From Bog-366 sp963722555 (GTDB lineage: Bacteria > Acidobacteriota > Terriglobia > UBA7540), in assembly GCA_963722555.1 (NCBI GenBank), contig CAVRNQ010000007.1:1736001-1800000 (forward strand): DNA of 64,000 nucleotides, read 5' to 3'. Position 1 is the stretch's first letter, and every line of letters starts with the position of its first letter. Position numbers and translations under genes: made by a program. The notes below the pieces were generated by a model. It was not told where the DNA came from, did not search any database, and was given only the letters and a program-made list of their open reading frames with translations. Shown piece after piece: positions 38,065-47,092 of the stretch.

Positions 38065-38088
38065 GTCCTGCGCGGCACTCCGCAGGAC
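38065..38088 (+). other. Intercistronic hairpin between apnL-like and apnO-like genes
   Basis: A perfect 8-base stem, GTCCTGCG with CGCAGGAC, around an eight-base loop, starts 24 bases after the ApnL stop. It has no T tract. It may stabilise the upstream mRNA segment or mark a processing site. Confidence 0.5.
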
Positions 38089-38155
38089 TGCGCGGGTGGC
38101 GAATCCATCGCGCGGAGGAGATTGAGTGCTGAACATTGAGAAGGAGCGAACCACG

Positions 38156-39004
38156 ATGACCACGCTTGCGTTGTTTGGCGCCGGAGGAAACATGGGGATG
38201 CGGGTGGTGCGAGCCCTTAAGGACGATCCGAACTACCGGTTATGTTGCGTGGAACCCGGGGAGGCCGGCAAAGCTCGCCTACGAGACGCTGGCCTCGTGA
38301 CTGGATCAACAGAAGAGGCGGTCAAGGATGCTGGCGTCGTCATTCTGGCCGTCCCGGACCTTTTCATGGGCAAGATTGCGGCGAAGGTTGTGCCTATGCT
38401 CAACCCTGGAACCCTGGTGATCACGCTTGATCCTGCCGGCGCGCACGCTGGCAAGCTCCCGTGCCGTGAGGACATTTCCTATTTCGTAACGCACCCTTCG
38501 CATCCGCCGGTCTTTAACGACGAAATGGATGTCGAGGCGCGGCGCGATTTCTTTGGCAGCGGCAAGGCCAAGCAGGCGATTGTTTGCGCGCTGATGCAAG
38601 GGCCGGAAACAGACTACGCCCGCGGCGAAGCTCTCGCCTGCCGGATTTTCGGGCCTATCCTGCGGTCTCACCGGGTCACGGTCGAGCAAATGGCCATCCT
38701 TGAGCCGGCGTTGTCTGAAACCCTCTCCGCGACCTGCCTGACGGTGATTCGCGAGGGCTTGGACGAAGCGATCCGGCTGGGTGTGCCGCCACAGGCGGCT
38801 CGGGATTTTCTGATGGGACACATCAACATCGAGCTGGCCATTCTCTTCAACGAAATCGATTGGCAGTTTTCCGCAGGAGCAAAGAAGGCAATCGAGGAAG
38901 CCAAAATGGCGATCTTCCGGCCGGACTGGAAAAGGGTCTTTGAAGCCGAGAGCATTCGAGAGAGCGTGCTTCTGATCACGGGGGGCAAGGCCGTGAAGGC
39001 CTGA
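38156..39004 (+). CDS. apnO: D-apionate oxidoisomerase-like protein (ApnO family)
   Basis: 282 residues. The Rossmann site is LFGAGGNMGMRVVRAL. The motifs FVTHPSHPPVFNDE, AKQAIVCALMQGPETDYARG, RVTVEQMAILEPALSE and FRPDWKRVFE match the ApnO group, which has a phosphogluconate-dehydrogenase-like C-terminal domain. ApnO converts D-apionate to 3-oxo-isoapionate with NAD. The start is the ATG at 38156 with AAGGAG nine bases before it; the in-frame ATG-like extension to 38126 is less likely. It lies between ApnL-like and transporter genes. Related members could act on other branched or hydroxylated sugar acids, so substrate is inferred. Confidence 0.8.
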   Translation: MTTLALFGAGGNMGMRVVRALKDDPNYRLCCVEPGEAGKARLRDAGLVTGSTEEAVKDAGVVILAVPDLFMGKIAAKVVPMLNPGTLVITLDPAGAHAGKLPCREDISYFVTHPSHPPVFNDEMDVEARRDFFGSGKAKQAIVCALMQGPETDYARGEALACRIFGPILRSHRVTVEQMAILEPALSETLSATCLTVIREGLDEAIRLGVPPQAARDFLMGHINIELAILFNEIDWQFSAGAKKAIEEAKMAIFRPDWKRVFEAESIRESVLLITGGKAVKA

Positions 39005-39100
39005 GGGCTCTCGTGGACGCCAGTGATGCCGGTCCCTCCCCACCTGTGCGGGGGGGGCATACGACTCCCGGAACCGGCATGGATGTGCCAAGGAGGGTTT

Positions 39101-40123
39101 GTGACCGTTGACCTTGGATGGGGAATTGGCGGTGTGCTCATCGGTGGGCTGCTGAACGGGAGCTGGGTCCTTCCGATGAAACGTATGAAGGCCTGGAAAT
39201 GGGAAAATGCCTGGCTTCTCTTCTCCGTTGTAGGCTTGATCCTCATCCCCTGGGCGGCAGCAGTGACAACTGTTCCCAGCCTGGGAAGGGTTTTTCACGA
39301 GACCTCCTGGTTGACGATTGGGAAGGTCATCATCTTCGGCATCGGCTGGGGGGTCGGGAACATCCTCTTCGGCATCGGGGTTAGCCGTCTGGGGCTGGCC
39401 GTAGGGTACGGAATTATCTTGGGCTTCATCGCGCCGATCGGCACTTTCCTCCCCTTGATTGTCTTGCATCCGGAACGGTTGTGGACGCGCCAGGGTTACG
39501 CCCTGATCGCCGGCACCGTCTTGGTGGTTTTGGGTATTGTCGGCCTGGCGGTCGCCGGTCAGCGTCGTGAGAAGGAGGGCAAAGTTCAGGCCTCCATGGT
39601 CCAACCCGGGTTCTTCGTCGGTCTGGTTATCTGTATCCTGTCGGGGATCTTTTCCCCCATGCTGAACTTCGGGTTCGTGTTCGGGCAGGAACTCCAAGTC
39701 CATGCCCTCTCGCTCGGGGCCAAGCCCAGCATGGCGGCGAACGCTATCTGGGCTCTGACGCTCACCGGAGGCTTTTTTGTGAATGCCGGCTATTCCCTGT
39801 ACCTGCTGGCCAGAAACCGCACTTGGGGGGCTTTCTTCGCCCAGGCTGCCGGAGGAAGCCATTGGCTGGGGGGATGCCTGATGGGAGGAATCCTTTTCGG
39901 GAGCTTCATGGCCTATGGAATGGGGGCCACGGCCCTCGGACCCCTGGGAGGCATCGTCGGCTGGCCGCTCTTGATGTCAATGAGTCTGATCACCTCGAAC
40001 GTCTGGGGGGCTCTCACGGGCGAATGGAAAGGCGCCAGCCGGGGCTCGTATGGTTTTTCGCTGGCCGGAATTGCGTTTCTGATCGTCGCGATCGTGGTGA
40101 TCTCCCGCGGCGGGAGTGCTTAG
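39101..40123 (+). CDS. L-rhamnose/proton symporter-like transporter (RhaT family)
   Basis: About 340 residues with ten hydrophobic segments. Landmarks are GVLIGGLLNGSWVLPMKRMK at the N-terminus, IFGIGWGVGNILFGIGVSRLGLA (in two pieces), and LGPLGGIVGWPLLMSMSLI near the end. RhaT imports L-rhamnose; relatives carry other deoxy- or branched sugars. The start is a GTG at 39101 with AAGGAGGG just before it; a possible earlier start at 39023 would add residues without membrane character. It sits between apnO-like and OiaC-like genes, so it may carry apiose, apionate or a related monosaccharide across the inner membrane. Confidence 0.85.
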   Translation: MTVDLGWGIGGVLIGGLLNGSWVLPMKRMKAWKWENAWLLFSVVGLILIPWAAAVTTVPSLGRVFHETSWLTIGKVIIFGIGWGVGNILFGIGVSRLGLAVGYGIILGFIAPIGTFLPLIVLHPERLWTRQGYALIAGTVLVVLGIVGLAVAGQRREKEGKVQASMVQPGFFVGLVICILSGIFSPMLNFGFVFGQELQVHALSLGAKPSMAANAIWALTLTGGFFVNAGYSLYLLARNRTWGAFFAQAAGGSHWLGGCLMGGILFGSFMAYGMGATALGPLGGIVGWPLLMSMSLITSNVWGALTGEWKGASRGSYGFSLAGIAFLIVAIVVISRGGSA

Positions 40124-40216
40124 GGCACGGCTTCTGCGTTGGCGGCCAAATGGGTTCGGTGGTGTAGACCCTCGGTTACAACCGCCCAGTAACTGACCTT
40201 GCTTTGGGGGAGGCAC

Positions 40217-41029
40217 ATGAAACTTGGGATCGGAACGTACGCATATATGTGGTCGATCGGATTCCTCGACGCCCGACCAAAGAACCCGATGACAGCTTTA
40301 GATTTGCTCGCCAAGGCGCATGAGTTCGGGTTGGAGATCGTCCAATATGGGCCCAATCTGTCGTTAGGCACGTTGCCCGAAGACGAACTAAGTGTGCTCG
40401 TGGAAAAAGCCGGGGATTGGAAGATCGAATTGGAGGTCGGCACCCGCGGCCTTGAGACTGCTCATCTCCGGCAACAAGTGGACTTGGCAAAGCGTGTGGG
40501 GTCCAGGATTGTGCGCACCATACCCGAACTCGAAGGTGGCAGAATCCCAACCCCCGAAGAGATGACGCGGCACTTGCAGGCCATCCTCCCTGAATTAGGC
40601 ACGGCACAAGTGAAATTGGCGATGGAAAACGGCAAGATCCCCGCGGCCACACTGGACCAAGTGCTGAGATCCCTGGCCAGTCCCTGGGTGGGGATAACAC
40701 TCGACACGGTGAATTCGCTGGCCATCCCGGAAGGGACCGAGCGGGTGGTAAAGACCTTGGCGCCTCACACCCTTTGTGTGCACATCAAGGACTTTGTCGT
40801 GAAGCGTGTCTGGTACATGATGGGCTTCGTGGTGGAGGGCAAGCCGGCTGGCCAGGGCCAGCTCGATATTCCGTGGCTACTGGAGGAACTGCGCGCGGCG
40901 GGCGCGGATCCGAACGCCATCTTGGAGCTTTGGCCCCCCCAAGCCGAGAACCTGGAGGAAACCATGGCGCTTGAGCACGTCTGGGCCGCGGAGAGCATTC
41001 CCTATCTGCGCCGCTTCATTCCTGACTGA
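40217..41029 (+). CDS. TIM-barrel protein, 3-oxo-isoapionate decarboxylase (OiaC)-like candidate
   Basis: 270 residues of the sugar phosphate isomerase/epimerase superfamily. Barrel-strand residues include Glu in LGIGTYAYMWSIG-then-LEIVQYGPNL, Glu in VKLAMENGKIP, Asp in GITLDTVNSL, His in LCVHIKDFVVKR and Glu in AILELWPPQAE. The start ATG at 40217 has GGGGGAGG six bases upstream. OiaC decarboxylates 3-oxo-isoapionate to L-erythrulose plus CO2 and belongs to this superfamily. The assignment here rests mainly on position after ApnO-like and the N-terminal MKLGIGTYAYMWSIG. A generic isomerase or epimerase is the alternative. Confidence 0.7.
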   Translation: MKLGIGTYAYMWSIGFLDARPKNPMTALDLLAKAHEFGLEIVQYGPNLSLGTLPEDELSVLVEKAGDWKIELEVGTRGLETAHLRQQVDLAKRVGSRIVRTIPELEGGRIPTPEEMTRHLQAILPELGTAQVKLAMENGKIPAATLDQVLRSLASPWVGITLDTVNSLAIPEGTERVVKTLAPHTLCVHIKDFVVKRVWYMMGFVVEGKPAGQGQLDIPWLLEELRAAGADPNAILELWPPQAENLEETMALEHVWAAESIPYLRRFIPD

Positions 41030-41348
41030 CCGTGAGCGGAATGGCCTGGGGCGGAATCTGCAGCGGCTGCGGAAACTCCCTTGCAACGAGGGGGCGGCGA
41101 CTGGGGTAGGTGGGGAGAGTCCCTAGTACTACTACGTTACGTAGTCTTGAAAAGGGCGATTTTACCGCCTGCAAGATGAGCGTCGATTTGACAGCTTTTG
41201 ACGGCTGCAAAACAGGGTCACAAGCTGGCATTATCTGTGCTGGGAGCATTACGGATCAAACCGAACCTAACGTAGTAGTACTAGGACGTTTAACCATCAG
41301 GCACCCGGTCACGTGCCGGTGAGATCTTATCTTCTGCAGGAGCCGGAA
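41030..41348. other. Intergenic region carrying the MITE
   Basis: 319 bases between the OiaC-like and MFS genes, half of it occupied by the inverted-repeat element at 41122-41285. No gene is visible. Confidence 0.6.
41122..41285. mobile_element. MITE-like element with perfect 18-base terminal inverted repeats
   Basis: CCTAGTACTACTACGTTA at 41122-41139 is matched by its exact reverse complement at 41268-41285, with 128 bases between. No coding sequence lies inside. If CTAG is a duplicated target, the inverted repeats are 13-14 bases and the insertion pattern fits IS5-type transposases (YTAR target). It may supply or disrupt promoter signals for the MFS gene that follows. Confidence 0.75.
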
Positions 41349-42647
41349 ATGACTTTACCGAAGCCCGCAGCAGTCACCTGTGCACACCCGACACGCGTCC
41401 GCCACATGGTTTTGGCCTGGATTTGCTCTCTCTCCGTCATTACCTATTTCGACCGGGTGTGCATCTCGGGCGCCGCACCGCTCATCAGCACGGAACTGGG
41501 CTTAACGCCGATTCAAATGGGAACGGTCTTCGGTGCCTTCGCCATTTCTTATGCACTCTTCGAAGTCCCCACCGGATGGTTGGGCGACCGGATCGGCGCA
41601 CGCAAGGTCATTACGCGCATTGTCATATGGTGGTCCACCTTCACGGCGCTGACCGGACTTGCCCACCACTTCTGGAGCATGGTGGTCCTGCGGTTCCTTT
41701 TTGGCAGTGGCGAGGCCGGGATGTACCCCAACTCCGCCAAGGTTTTCTCCTGTTGGTTCCCCAGGTCCGAACGTGGCTTTGCCACCGGTCTGATGTGGAT
41801 GTTTGGCCGCATGGGTGGCGCGGTGACGCCCGCCATTGTCGTGGTCATGATCAGCCGGATAGGATGGCGTCTCACCTTCTGGGTCTTTGGTGCCATCGGC
41901 TTCGTGTGGGTGGCTTTCTTCTGGAGGTGGTATCGCGACACGCCGAGAGAAAAAGGCGGTGCCAATGCCGCCGAAGTGCAACTCATCGAGGAAGGCCGAG
42001 GGGGCAAGCCCCCGGACCATCGTCACATTCCTTGGGGAAGACTGCTGATGAGCACTAACCTGTGGGCGCTATGCCTGCAGTACTTTTGTGTTTCCTATGG
42101 CTGGGCGTTTTACATTACTTGGTTGCCTACCTATCTCAAGTCACGGGGGGTATCCCTGCTGAAGTCCGGTGTGTTCGGCGGGATGCCCTTGTTCTTTGGC
42201 GCCACGGGCGCGGTGCTGGGAGGTTTGCTGACCGACTTCGTGGTGAGGAAGACGGGAACGTTGAAGAGCCGCCGCTACATCGGGTTTGTCGCCTTCGTAG
42301 TCGGCTCGTCGTTGATGCTCTCGAGTGTGTGGGTGAGGAATCCCATCACCGCCGTGCTGATCATTTCCTTCGCATCATTCTTCGGCGACTTGGTGCTGGC
42401 CTCCAGTTGGTCGGTATGCATGGACGTGGGTCAGGAATTGGCGGGAACGGTCTCGGGCTGCATGAACACCTGGGGGAATCTCGCCGGCTTTCTCTTTCCT
42501 ATCGTGACGGGTTTCCTGATTCAGTACTTCGGACGCTGGGATCTGCCCATCATCGTCGCCTCCGCCATTTTCTTCTTGGGTGCGCTGCTCTGGTTGCGGA
42601 TCGATCCGACGGAGGTCCTGCTTCCTTCCTCCCCGCCTGTAGAATAG
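41349..42647 (+). CDS. MFS transporter, anion:cation symporter (ACS) type
   Basis: 432 residues with 12 hydrophobic helices. Landmarks are ITYFDRVCISGAAPLI (helix 1), GWLGDRIGARKVITR (the loop 2-3 signature), GSGEAGMYPNSAKVFSCWFP and RGFATGLMWMFGRMGG. ACS members usually carry hexuronates, glucarate or other sugar acids with protons. The start is the ATG at 41349 with AGGAG six bases upstream. The gene is close to the apionate-type genes, so a sugar-acid substrate is plausible. Confidence 0.92.
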   Translation: MTLPKPAAVTCAHPTRVRHMVLAWICSLSVITYFDRVCISGAAPLISTELGLTPIQMGTVFGAFAISYALFEVPTGWLGDRIGARKVITRIVIWWSTFTALTGLAHHFWSMVVLRFLFGSGEAGMYPNSAKVFSCWFPRSERGFATGLMWMFGRMGGAVTPAIVVVMISRIGWRLTFWVFGAIGFVWVAFFWRWYRDTPREKGGANAAEVQLIEEGRGGKPPDHRHIPWGRLLMSTNLWALCLQYFCVSYGWAFYITWLPTYLKSRGVSLLKSGVFGGMPLFFGATGAVLGGLLTDFVVRKTGTLKSRRYIGFVAFVVGSSLMLSSVWVRNPITAVLIISFASFFGDLVLASSWSVCMDVGQELAGTVSGCMNTWGNLAGFLFPIVTGFLIQYFGRWDLPIIVASAIFFLGALLWLRIDPTEVLLPSSPPVE

Positions 42648-42799
42648 CCGACGCACTTCCCTGACCCCGCTTGCCCGCCATCCTGCAGGCTGCAACCCAA
42701 CCCCACAGGGTGGCCTGCCCGACGAAAGCCCGCGCTTGGCCTCCGTCTGCGTCAGATACGGCCCCTTTCTGGGAAAAGCTAATGACAGAATATGGCGTT

Positions 42800-43969
42800 T
42801 CAATCCATGCGTCCGTATTCCCGGGCCGCATCGCGAAAATAGATCAGGTTGTTCCACGGCGCCAGGTGGGAAGTGTTGCAGCTTGAAGCAAAGATGAAAT
42901 GACGTTTGTCCCGCATCGACTCAAAAAGCTGGCGCGTGTATTCGTGCAGTTGCGCTTCCGCGTCCGTAGTGATTTCCTGGTGGGGCGCATCCATGCCACC
43001 GTTTACGGTGAAATTCTCTGTTCCCGCAAGCTTGCGTGCCTCAGGCAACTCCACGTCACCCAGCGGCGGCGGCGTGATTCCTTCCAGACAATCCACCCCC
43101 GACTTCCCCACAAGCGGCAGCAGCACGCGGTTGTGTCCGCAGGCATGGACCACCAGGAATTTTCCCCGGCGGTGGATGATCTCGGCCGCTTGCGAGAAGA
43201 AGCCGTGGCAATACTCCTCGTAGAAGTAAGGCGGATAAAAGACCGAGTCCAGGTCGTCGAGCGCAATAAAGACTTCCGTATCGGGATTGTCCACGACGCT
43301 CTCCAGTAGAGCCAGGGCTTTCTTTTCATGAATGCGCCCGAGCGCTTGCATTTCCTCCGGATGATCTAGAATGAAGAGGGAAGCATTCTCCGGGCCGGCC
43401 AGCCAATGGAACCTCTTGAGAGGCGACTCCGTCAGGTGGAGCATCACCACGCCGTCCGCGCCCACCCGGTCCACCCAGCGACGAAACTCGGCAGCCTCGA
43501 AGGTATACTCAAGGGACTCCAACATGAACCGCACGGCGGGATACTCGTCCCAGGATTTCCACCAGTACTCCAACTCGAAGTCCGCTCCTGCTTCTTTCGT
43601 ATACGCCCAGGTCTGGGTCAGCGTGCCGTACGGGGACACGAACTTTCGCTCACATCGGTTCTTGCGGGGCGGATAGCGATTGAAGGATGTTACCAAGCGT
43701 GTATCCTCACCTGTTTCCCCACTATAAACTTCCAGGAATTCTCCCGCCGTATAGATCTCCCGCGTTGCCAATTGCGTGTCCCAGCGGGCGAGGATTTCAG
43801 CGCCCAGATGACGCAGGACTTCAAATGGATGTTGGGCGTGCGCGATCTGCGCAGGCAATTGCCTGTTCGCCAGATGGTAGTAGAACCATTGGTAAATATT
43901 GGGAGCAAAGGGAACAAAATCCCCACTCTCCCCTCGGAATGCGGCGAGGATGCGTTCCCTGCCCGTCAT
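42800..43969 (-). CDS. Uroporphyrinogen decarboxylase (URO-D) family protein, second copy
   Basis: 389 residues. Start at the ATG at 43969, MTGRERILAAFRG, a common opening of URO-D-like MtaA/MtbA relatives; GGAGG lies eight bases before it. The block FLVVHACGHNRVLLPL carries the His-Cys-Gly(His) metal-site pattern. DGVVMLHLTESPLKRFHWLAG and NGGMDAPHQEITTDAEA are typical of cluster-encoded members whose role is unknown. It is convergent with the ACS transporter and divergent from nothing obvious. A corrinoid methyl-transfer role is possible, but no corrinoid protein gene is nearby. Confidence 0.8.
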   Translation of the reverse strand: MTGRERILAAFRGESGDFVPFAPNIYQWFYYHLANRQLPAQIAHAQHPFEVLRHLGAEILARWDTQLATREIYTAGEFLEVYSGETGEDTRLVTSFNRYPPRKNRCERKFVSPYGTLTQTWAYTKEAGADFELEYWWKSWDEYPAVRFMLESLEYTFEAAEFRRWVDRVGADGVVMLHLTESPLKRFHWLAGPENASLFILDHPEEMQALGRIHEKKALALLESVVDNPDTEVFIALDDLDSVFYPPYFYEEYCHGFFSQAAEIIHRRGKFLVVHACGHNRVLLPLVGKSGVDCLEGITPPPLGDVELPEARKLAGTENFTVNGGMDAPHQEITTDAEAQLHEYTRQLFESMRDKRHFIFASSCNTSHLAPWNNLIYFRDAAREYGRMD

Positions 43970-44135
43970 AGCCACGACCTCCACTGCTGAATCGAAACCG
44001 CCTCAGTATAACAAAGCACGGCACAACGCTCTACGCCCGACAGCCGCACAGCAAATGCGTGAGCAATCTTCGCGAAGCATGCCGGCATTATCATGGGGTC
44101 GCCAAGATTACATCATTGCACAGCGGTCCTGGTGT

Positions 44136-45551
44136 TTATGGGGAAGCAAGCTGGGACTGATTCTTCCAGAGCTTCCCTTTGAGTTGCGGGAACACCTCCA
44201 GAGCGTTGTCGCGCATGATTTGCCTGCCGATCCGCCGCGCTTCTTCCATCGTCAAGTCGCCGCGTTCAATCTTCTCGCTCAGGACCTCGGCGAGGCAGCG
44301 ACGCGTCATCTCCGCCGCTGCGTATATTCCTTCCGCATGATGCAAGTCGGTACCCCACATGATCCGATTCGAAGACATCACCTCCAGCCACTCGTGGAAG
44401 GCGCGCTTGGCCATCGTGTAACTGATGGTGGGAAGCCAGTTGGAGTCTATCCAGACATTGGCAGCGCGGCTCATCTCCGCCATGACGAGGCCTCCCGTTT
44501 CGTCCACCCAAGGAAATCCCCCATGCATGAGGATGAATTTTGTCTTCGGATTGCCTTCGATCATCTCCATGAGCAACAACGGATTCGTACCTTGAAGGCG
44601 CGCGTCGCCGGTGTGGATCTGAAAGGGCAGGTCGTAGTGGGCAGCGAGTTCCGCCAAATACCACATGATGAAGTCTTCGAAGGCCTTAATGTCCGGCGCG
44701 GTCAGCTCGGATTGCGGCCGGCCGAACACCCGCGCTGCCGCGGCTTTGGGTACACGCTCGAACAGCAGGGTTCGCGAGTAGGCGGTGTCATCATCAATCA
44801 GACCCACAGCTCCCGCGGTCTTGGCCTCCCGGCAGATTCGGTCGAGCAACGCCATGTAGTCGTCCAGTGAGTTGACCGGCAAGTGCCATTGGGCGGCAAG
44901 CCGATAGGGATTGTCCGAGGGGTCCTCGAATTCCGCAGGATGGAAGCCGCGCAGCAGCGAGCTTACGTTGAACACCAGCACTCCAATCTTATAGGACGTG
45001 CGGAAATCGAACTTCGCCCAATAGGGGTCGATGAGCATCAGCTCGATGTTGGCGCGGCGCGTGACGACGTCGTAGGTCCATTGGGGGTCCTTATAGTTTT
45101 CGAAAATGCGTCGATCGAGGTCCTGCGCCTGTTCGTCGGTGAGCTGGCCAAAGTCGACGCCATAAAGGTCCCGGAACGCGGGAAGCAAGTAACGATAGAA
45201 AGTGGTGGCGCGGGCATCATCAAAGTTCTGCTTGACCTCAGCCCACCAAGCACGGAATTGTTCCTCCGGCTTCCAGGGGGTGAGGGGTTTTATGCGCGGG
45301 TAGTAGCTCGTGTTGATCAGGCCGAACAGATTCATGCCGAGGCCGCGCTCCGTCTGAACGTACCCCTGCAACCGATCAAACGGCCGCAGATGGTCATGCG
45401 TGTCGATAGCCGGTATGGAGTCGAGATACGCTTTGATTTGACGGTAAAGGGTGTCCTGGGATTTCACTTGGCCTGGCGCCACCGCAGGTAACGCCAGCAA
45501 TGCCCAAAAACCCGCAAGGGAAAGTAGTCGTCTATTGATCATCCATTCCAT
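44136..45551 (-). CDS. Secreted amidohydrolase-family protein (PF04909-like)
   Basis: About 471 residues with a signal peptide (INRRLLSLAGFWALLALPAVAPGQ). The metal-site opening is AIDTHDHLRPF, with later landmarks LPFQIHTGDARLQGTNP and FILMHGGFPWVDETG, and GTDLHHAEGIYAAAEMTRR near the end. Members act as hydrolases or decarboxylases on cyclic or lactone-type compounds, including relatives of 2-pyrone-4,6-dicarboxylate lactonase and of uronate isomerase. I start at 45551; the downstream ATG at 45542 is equally possible and leaves the signal intact. It is the terminal gene of a run convergent with the URO-D gene. The substrate is unknown. Confidence 0.8.
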   Translation of the reverse strand: MEWMINRRLLSLAGFWALLALPAVAPGQVKSQDTLYRQIKAYLDSIPAIDTHDHLRPFDRLQGYVQTERGLGMNLFGLINTSYYPRIKPLTPWKPEEQFRAWWAEVKQNFDDARATTFYRYLLPAFRDLYGVDFGQLTDEQAQDLDRRIFENYKDPQWTYDVVTRRANIELMLIDPYWAKFDFRTSYKIGVLVFNVSSLLRGFHPAEFEDPSDNPYRLAAQWHLPVNSLDDYMALLDRICREAKTAGAVGLIDDDTAYSRTLLFERVPKAAAARVFGRPQSELTAPDIKAFEDFIMWYLAELAAHYDLPFQIHTGDARLQGTNPLLLMEMIEGNPKTKFILMHGGFPWVDETGGLVMAEMSRAANVWIDSNWLPTISYTMAKRAFHEWLEVMSSNRIMWGTDLHHAEGIYAAAEMTRRCLAEVLSEKIERGDLTMEEARRIGRQIMRDNALEVFPQLKGKLWKNQSQLASP

Positions 45552-45779
45552 CCCGTTCGGCTGCCCTCCGAGGAGCTCTTTCCATTCCGGAGACAACAAC
45601 CGTTGCGTCCGCCCGGGTTGCATGCCAAGGTCGTGCATTCCTCGGACCACGTCGCCTTAGAATAACATTTTCAGGACGACAGGGAGATGCATTGAACATC
45701 ATATCCATTCGTGCAACAATCCGGTGGCCTGATGGCATCAAGAGCTCAAGGATTCCCGGCGAAAGGCTAAGTGGCGTAA

Positions 45780-47057
45780 ATGAGAACAAAACTAAGGAAG
45801 CGTCTTCGCTGGTGGATCGTGTGGACGCTTTTCGGCTCCACGGTGATCAACTACATAAGCCGTCAGACGCTTTCCGTCCTGGCTCCGGTACTCACCCGCG
45901 AACTGCATCTCAACCACACTCAATATTCGCATATTGTTTCGTCGTTCCAAATCGCCTACGCGCTGACGTGGCTGGTGGGAGGGATCCTTATTGATGAGCT
46001 GGGGACACGGCTGGGATTGGCGCTCGCGGTGATCTGGTGGTCGCTCTCCAGCATGTTGACGGCATTTGCGAACTCAGTGTTTTCCTTTGGACTTCTCCGC
46101 TTCCTATTGGGCATGGGCGAAGGATGCAACTGGCCGGGGGCCACCAAAACTGTGGCGGAGTGGTTTCCGGCGCGGGAGCGGGGGCTTGCCGTCGCGATCT
46201 TTGATAGCGGCTCGAGTGTCGGCGCCGTCATTGCCCCGCCCCTCGTCGCCGCGCTGGCTGCTACGTTGGGCTGGCGCTACGCCTTCGTGGCCTCAGGCGT
46301 ATTGGGGTTTCTATGGCTCGCCGTCTGGCTCTTCATCTACCACCCTTTGAACAGTCACCCTCGACTCACCACGGAGGAAAGACAATTGATCGAGGCCGGG
46401 CGGGACACCGCCCCCACTTCCCCCCGATCAGGAGCCGGGCGATACCTTGACCTGCTCAAGGACGTGAACGTGTGGGGAATCGTGCTCGGCCGTTCCTTCT
46501 CTGATCCCATCTGGTGGTTCTATGTCTTCTGGGTGCCTCAGTATTTAAGCGATGCGCGGGGTTTCAGCTTGAAGCAGATTGGGGCCTTTGCCTGGATTCC
46601 ATTTCTCGCAGCCGACCTGGGAAACTTTACGGCGGGGTTCGGGTCGGGGTTTTTCATCAAGCGGGGCATGCCCGTGATCCGTGCGCGGAAACTAGTGTGC
46701 ATCCTGAGCGCCATTCCCATGCTTGCCGGGATCCCGGTCACACTGGCGTCCAACGCGCATTGGGCTTTGGCCCTGATCAGCCTGGCGACATGGGGATACG
46801 CCAGTTGGTCGACAATGGCGCTGACATTTCCCTCCGACCTTTTCCCTCAAGATGTCGTGGCGTCCGTCTCAGGACTCAGCGGGTTCGGCGCTGGAGTCAT
46901 GGGGACATTGTTCACTCTCGCTGCGGGAGTGATTGTCGACCGGTTTTCCTATTTCCCCGTCTTCATTGCTGCGGGAGTGACGCCCCTGATCGCCACAGCC
47001 GCCGTTTTGATCCTGCTTCGCGCGCCGCAAGCTGGGGCGAGATCTTCACGGAGTTAA
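45780..47057 (+). CDS. MFS transporter, ACS type, second copy
   Basis: 425 residues, 12 helices. Landmarks are FGSTVINYISRQTLSVLAPVL (helix 1), LGMGEGCNWPGATKTVAEWFP and RERGLAVAIFDSGSSVGAVI. The LGTRLGLA loop is a degenerate form of the usual GxxxDRxGxR. These features point to the hexuronate (ExuT-like) branch of MFS. The ribosome site is weak (AAAGG some distance upstream), so translation may be low. It lies between the amidohydrolase and GH36-like genes on opposite strands. Confidence 0.92.
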   Translation: MRTKLRKRLRWWIVWTLFGSTVINYISRQTLSVLAPVLTRELHLNHTQYSHIVSSFQIAYALTWLVGGILIDELGTRLGLALAVIWWSLSSMLTAFANSVFSFGLLRFLLGMGEGCNWPGATKTVAEWFPARERGLAVAIFDSGSSVGAVIAPPLVAALAATLGWRYAFVASGVLGFLWLAVWLFIYHPLNSHPRLTTEERQLIEAGRDTAPTSPRSGAGRYLDLLKDVNVWGIVLGRSFSDPIWWFYVFWVPQYLSDARGFSLKQIGAFAWIPFLAADLGNFTAGFGSGFFIKRGMPVIRARKLVCILSAIPMLAGIPVTLASNAHWALALISLATWGYASWSTMALTFPSDLFPQDVVASVSGLSGFGAGVMGTLFTLAAGVIVDRFSYFPVFIAAGVTPLIATAAVLILLRAPQAGARSSRS

Positions 47058-47092
47058 TGGCGCCGCTGCCTGCACGAACAGCGGTTCGGCGC

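Noticed and set aside
38306..39862. 518-codon antisense reading frame
   Set aside because: It is antisense to apnO-like and RhaT-like genes, has low-complexity His/Asp/Pro-rich composition and arises from codon bias in GC-rich DNA.
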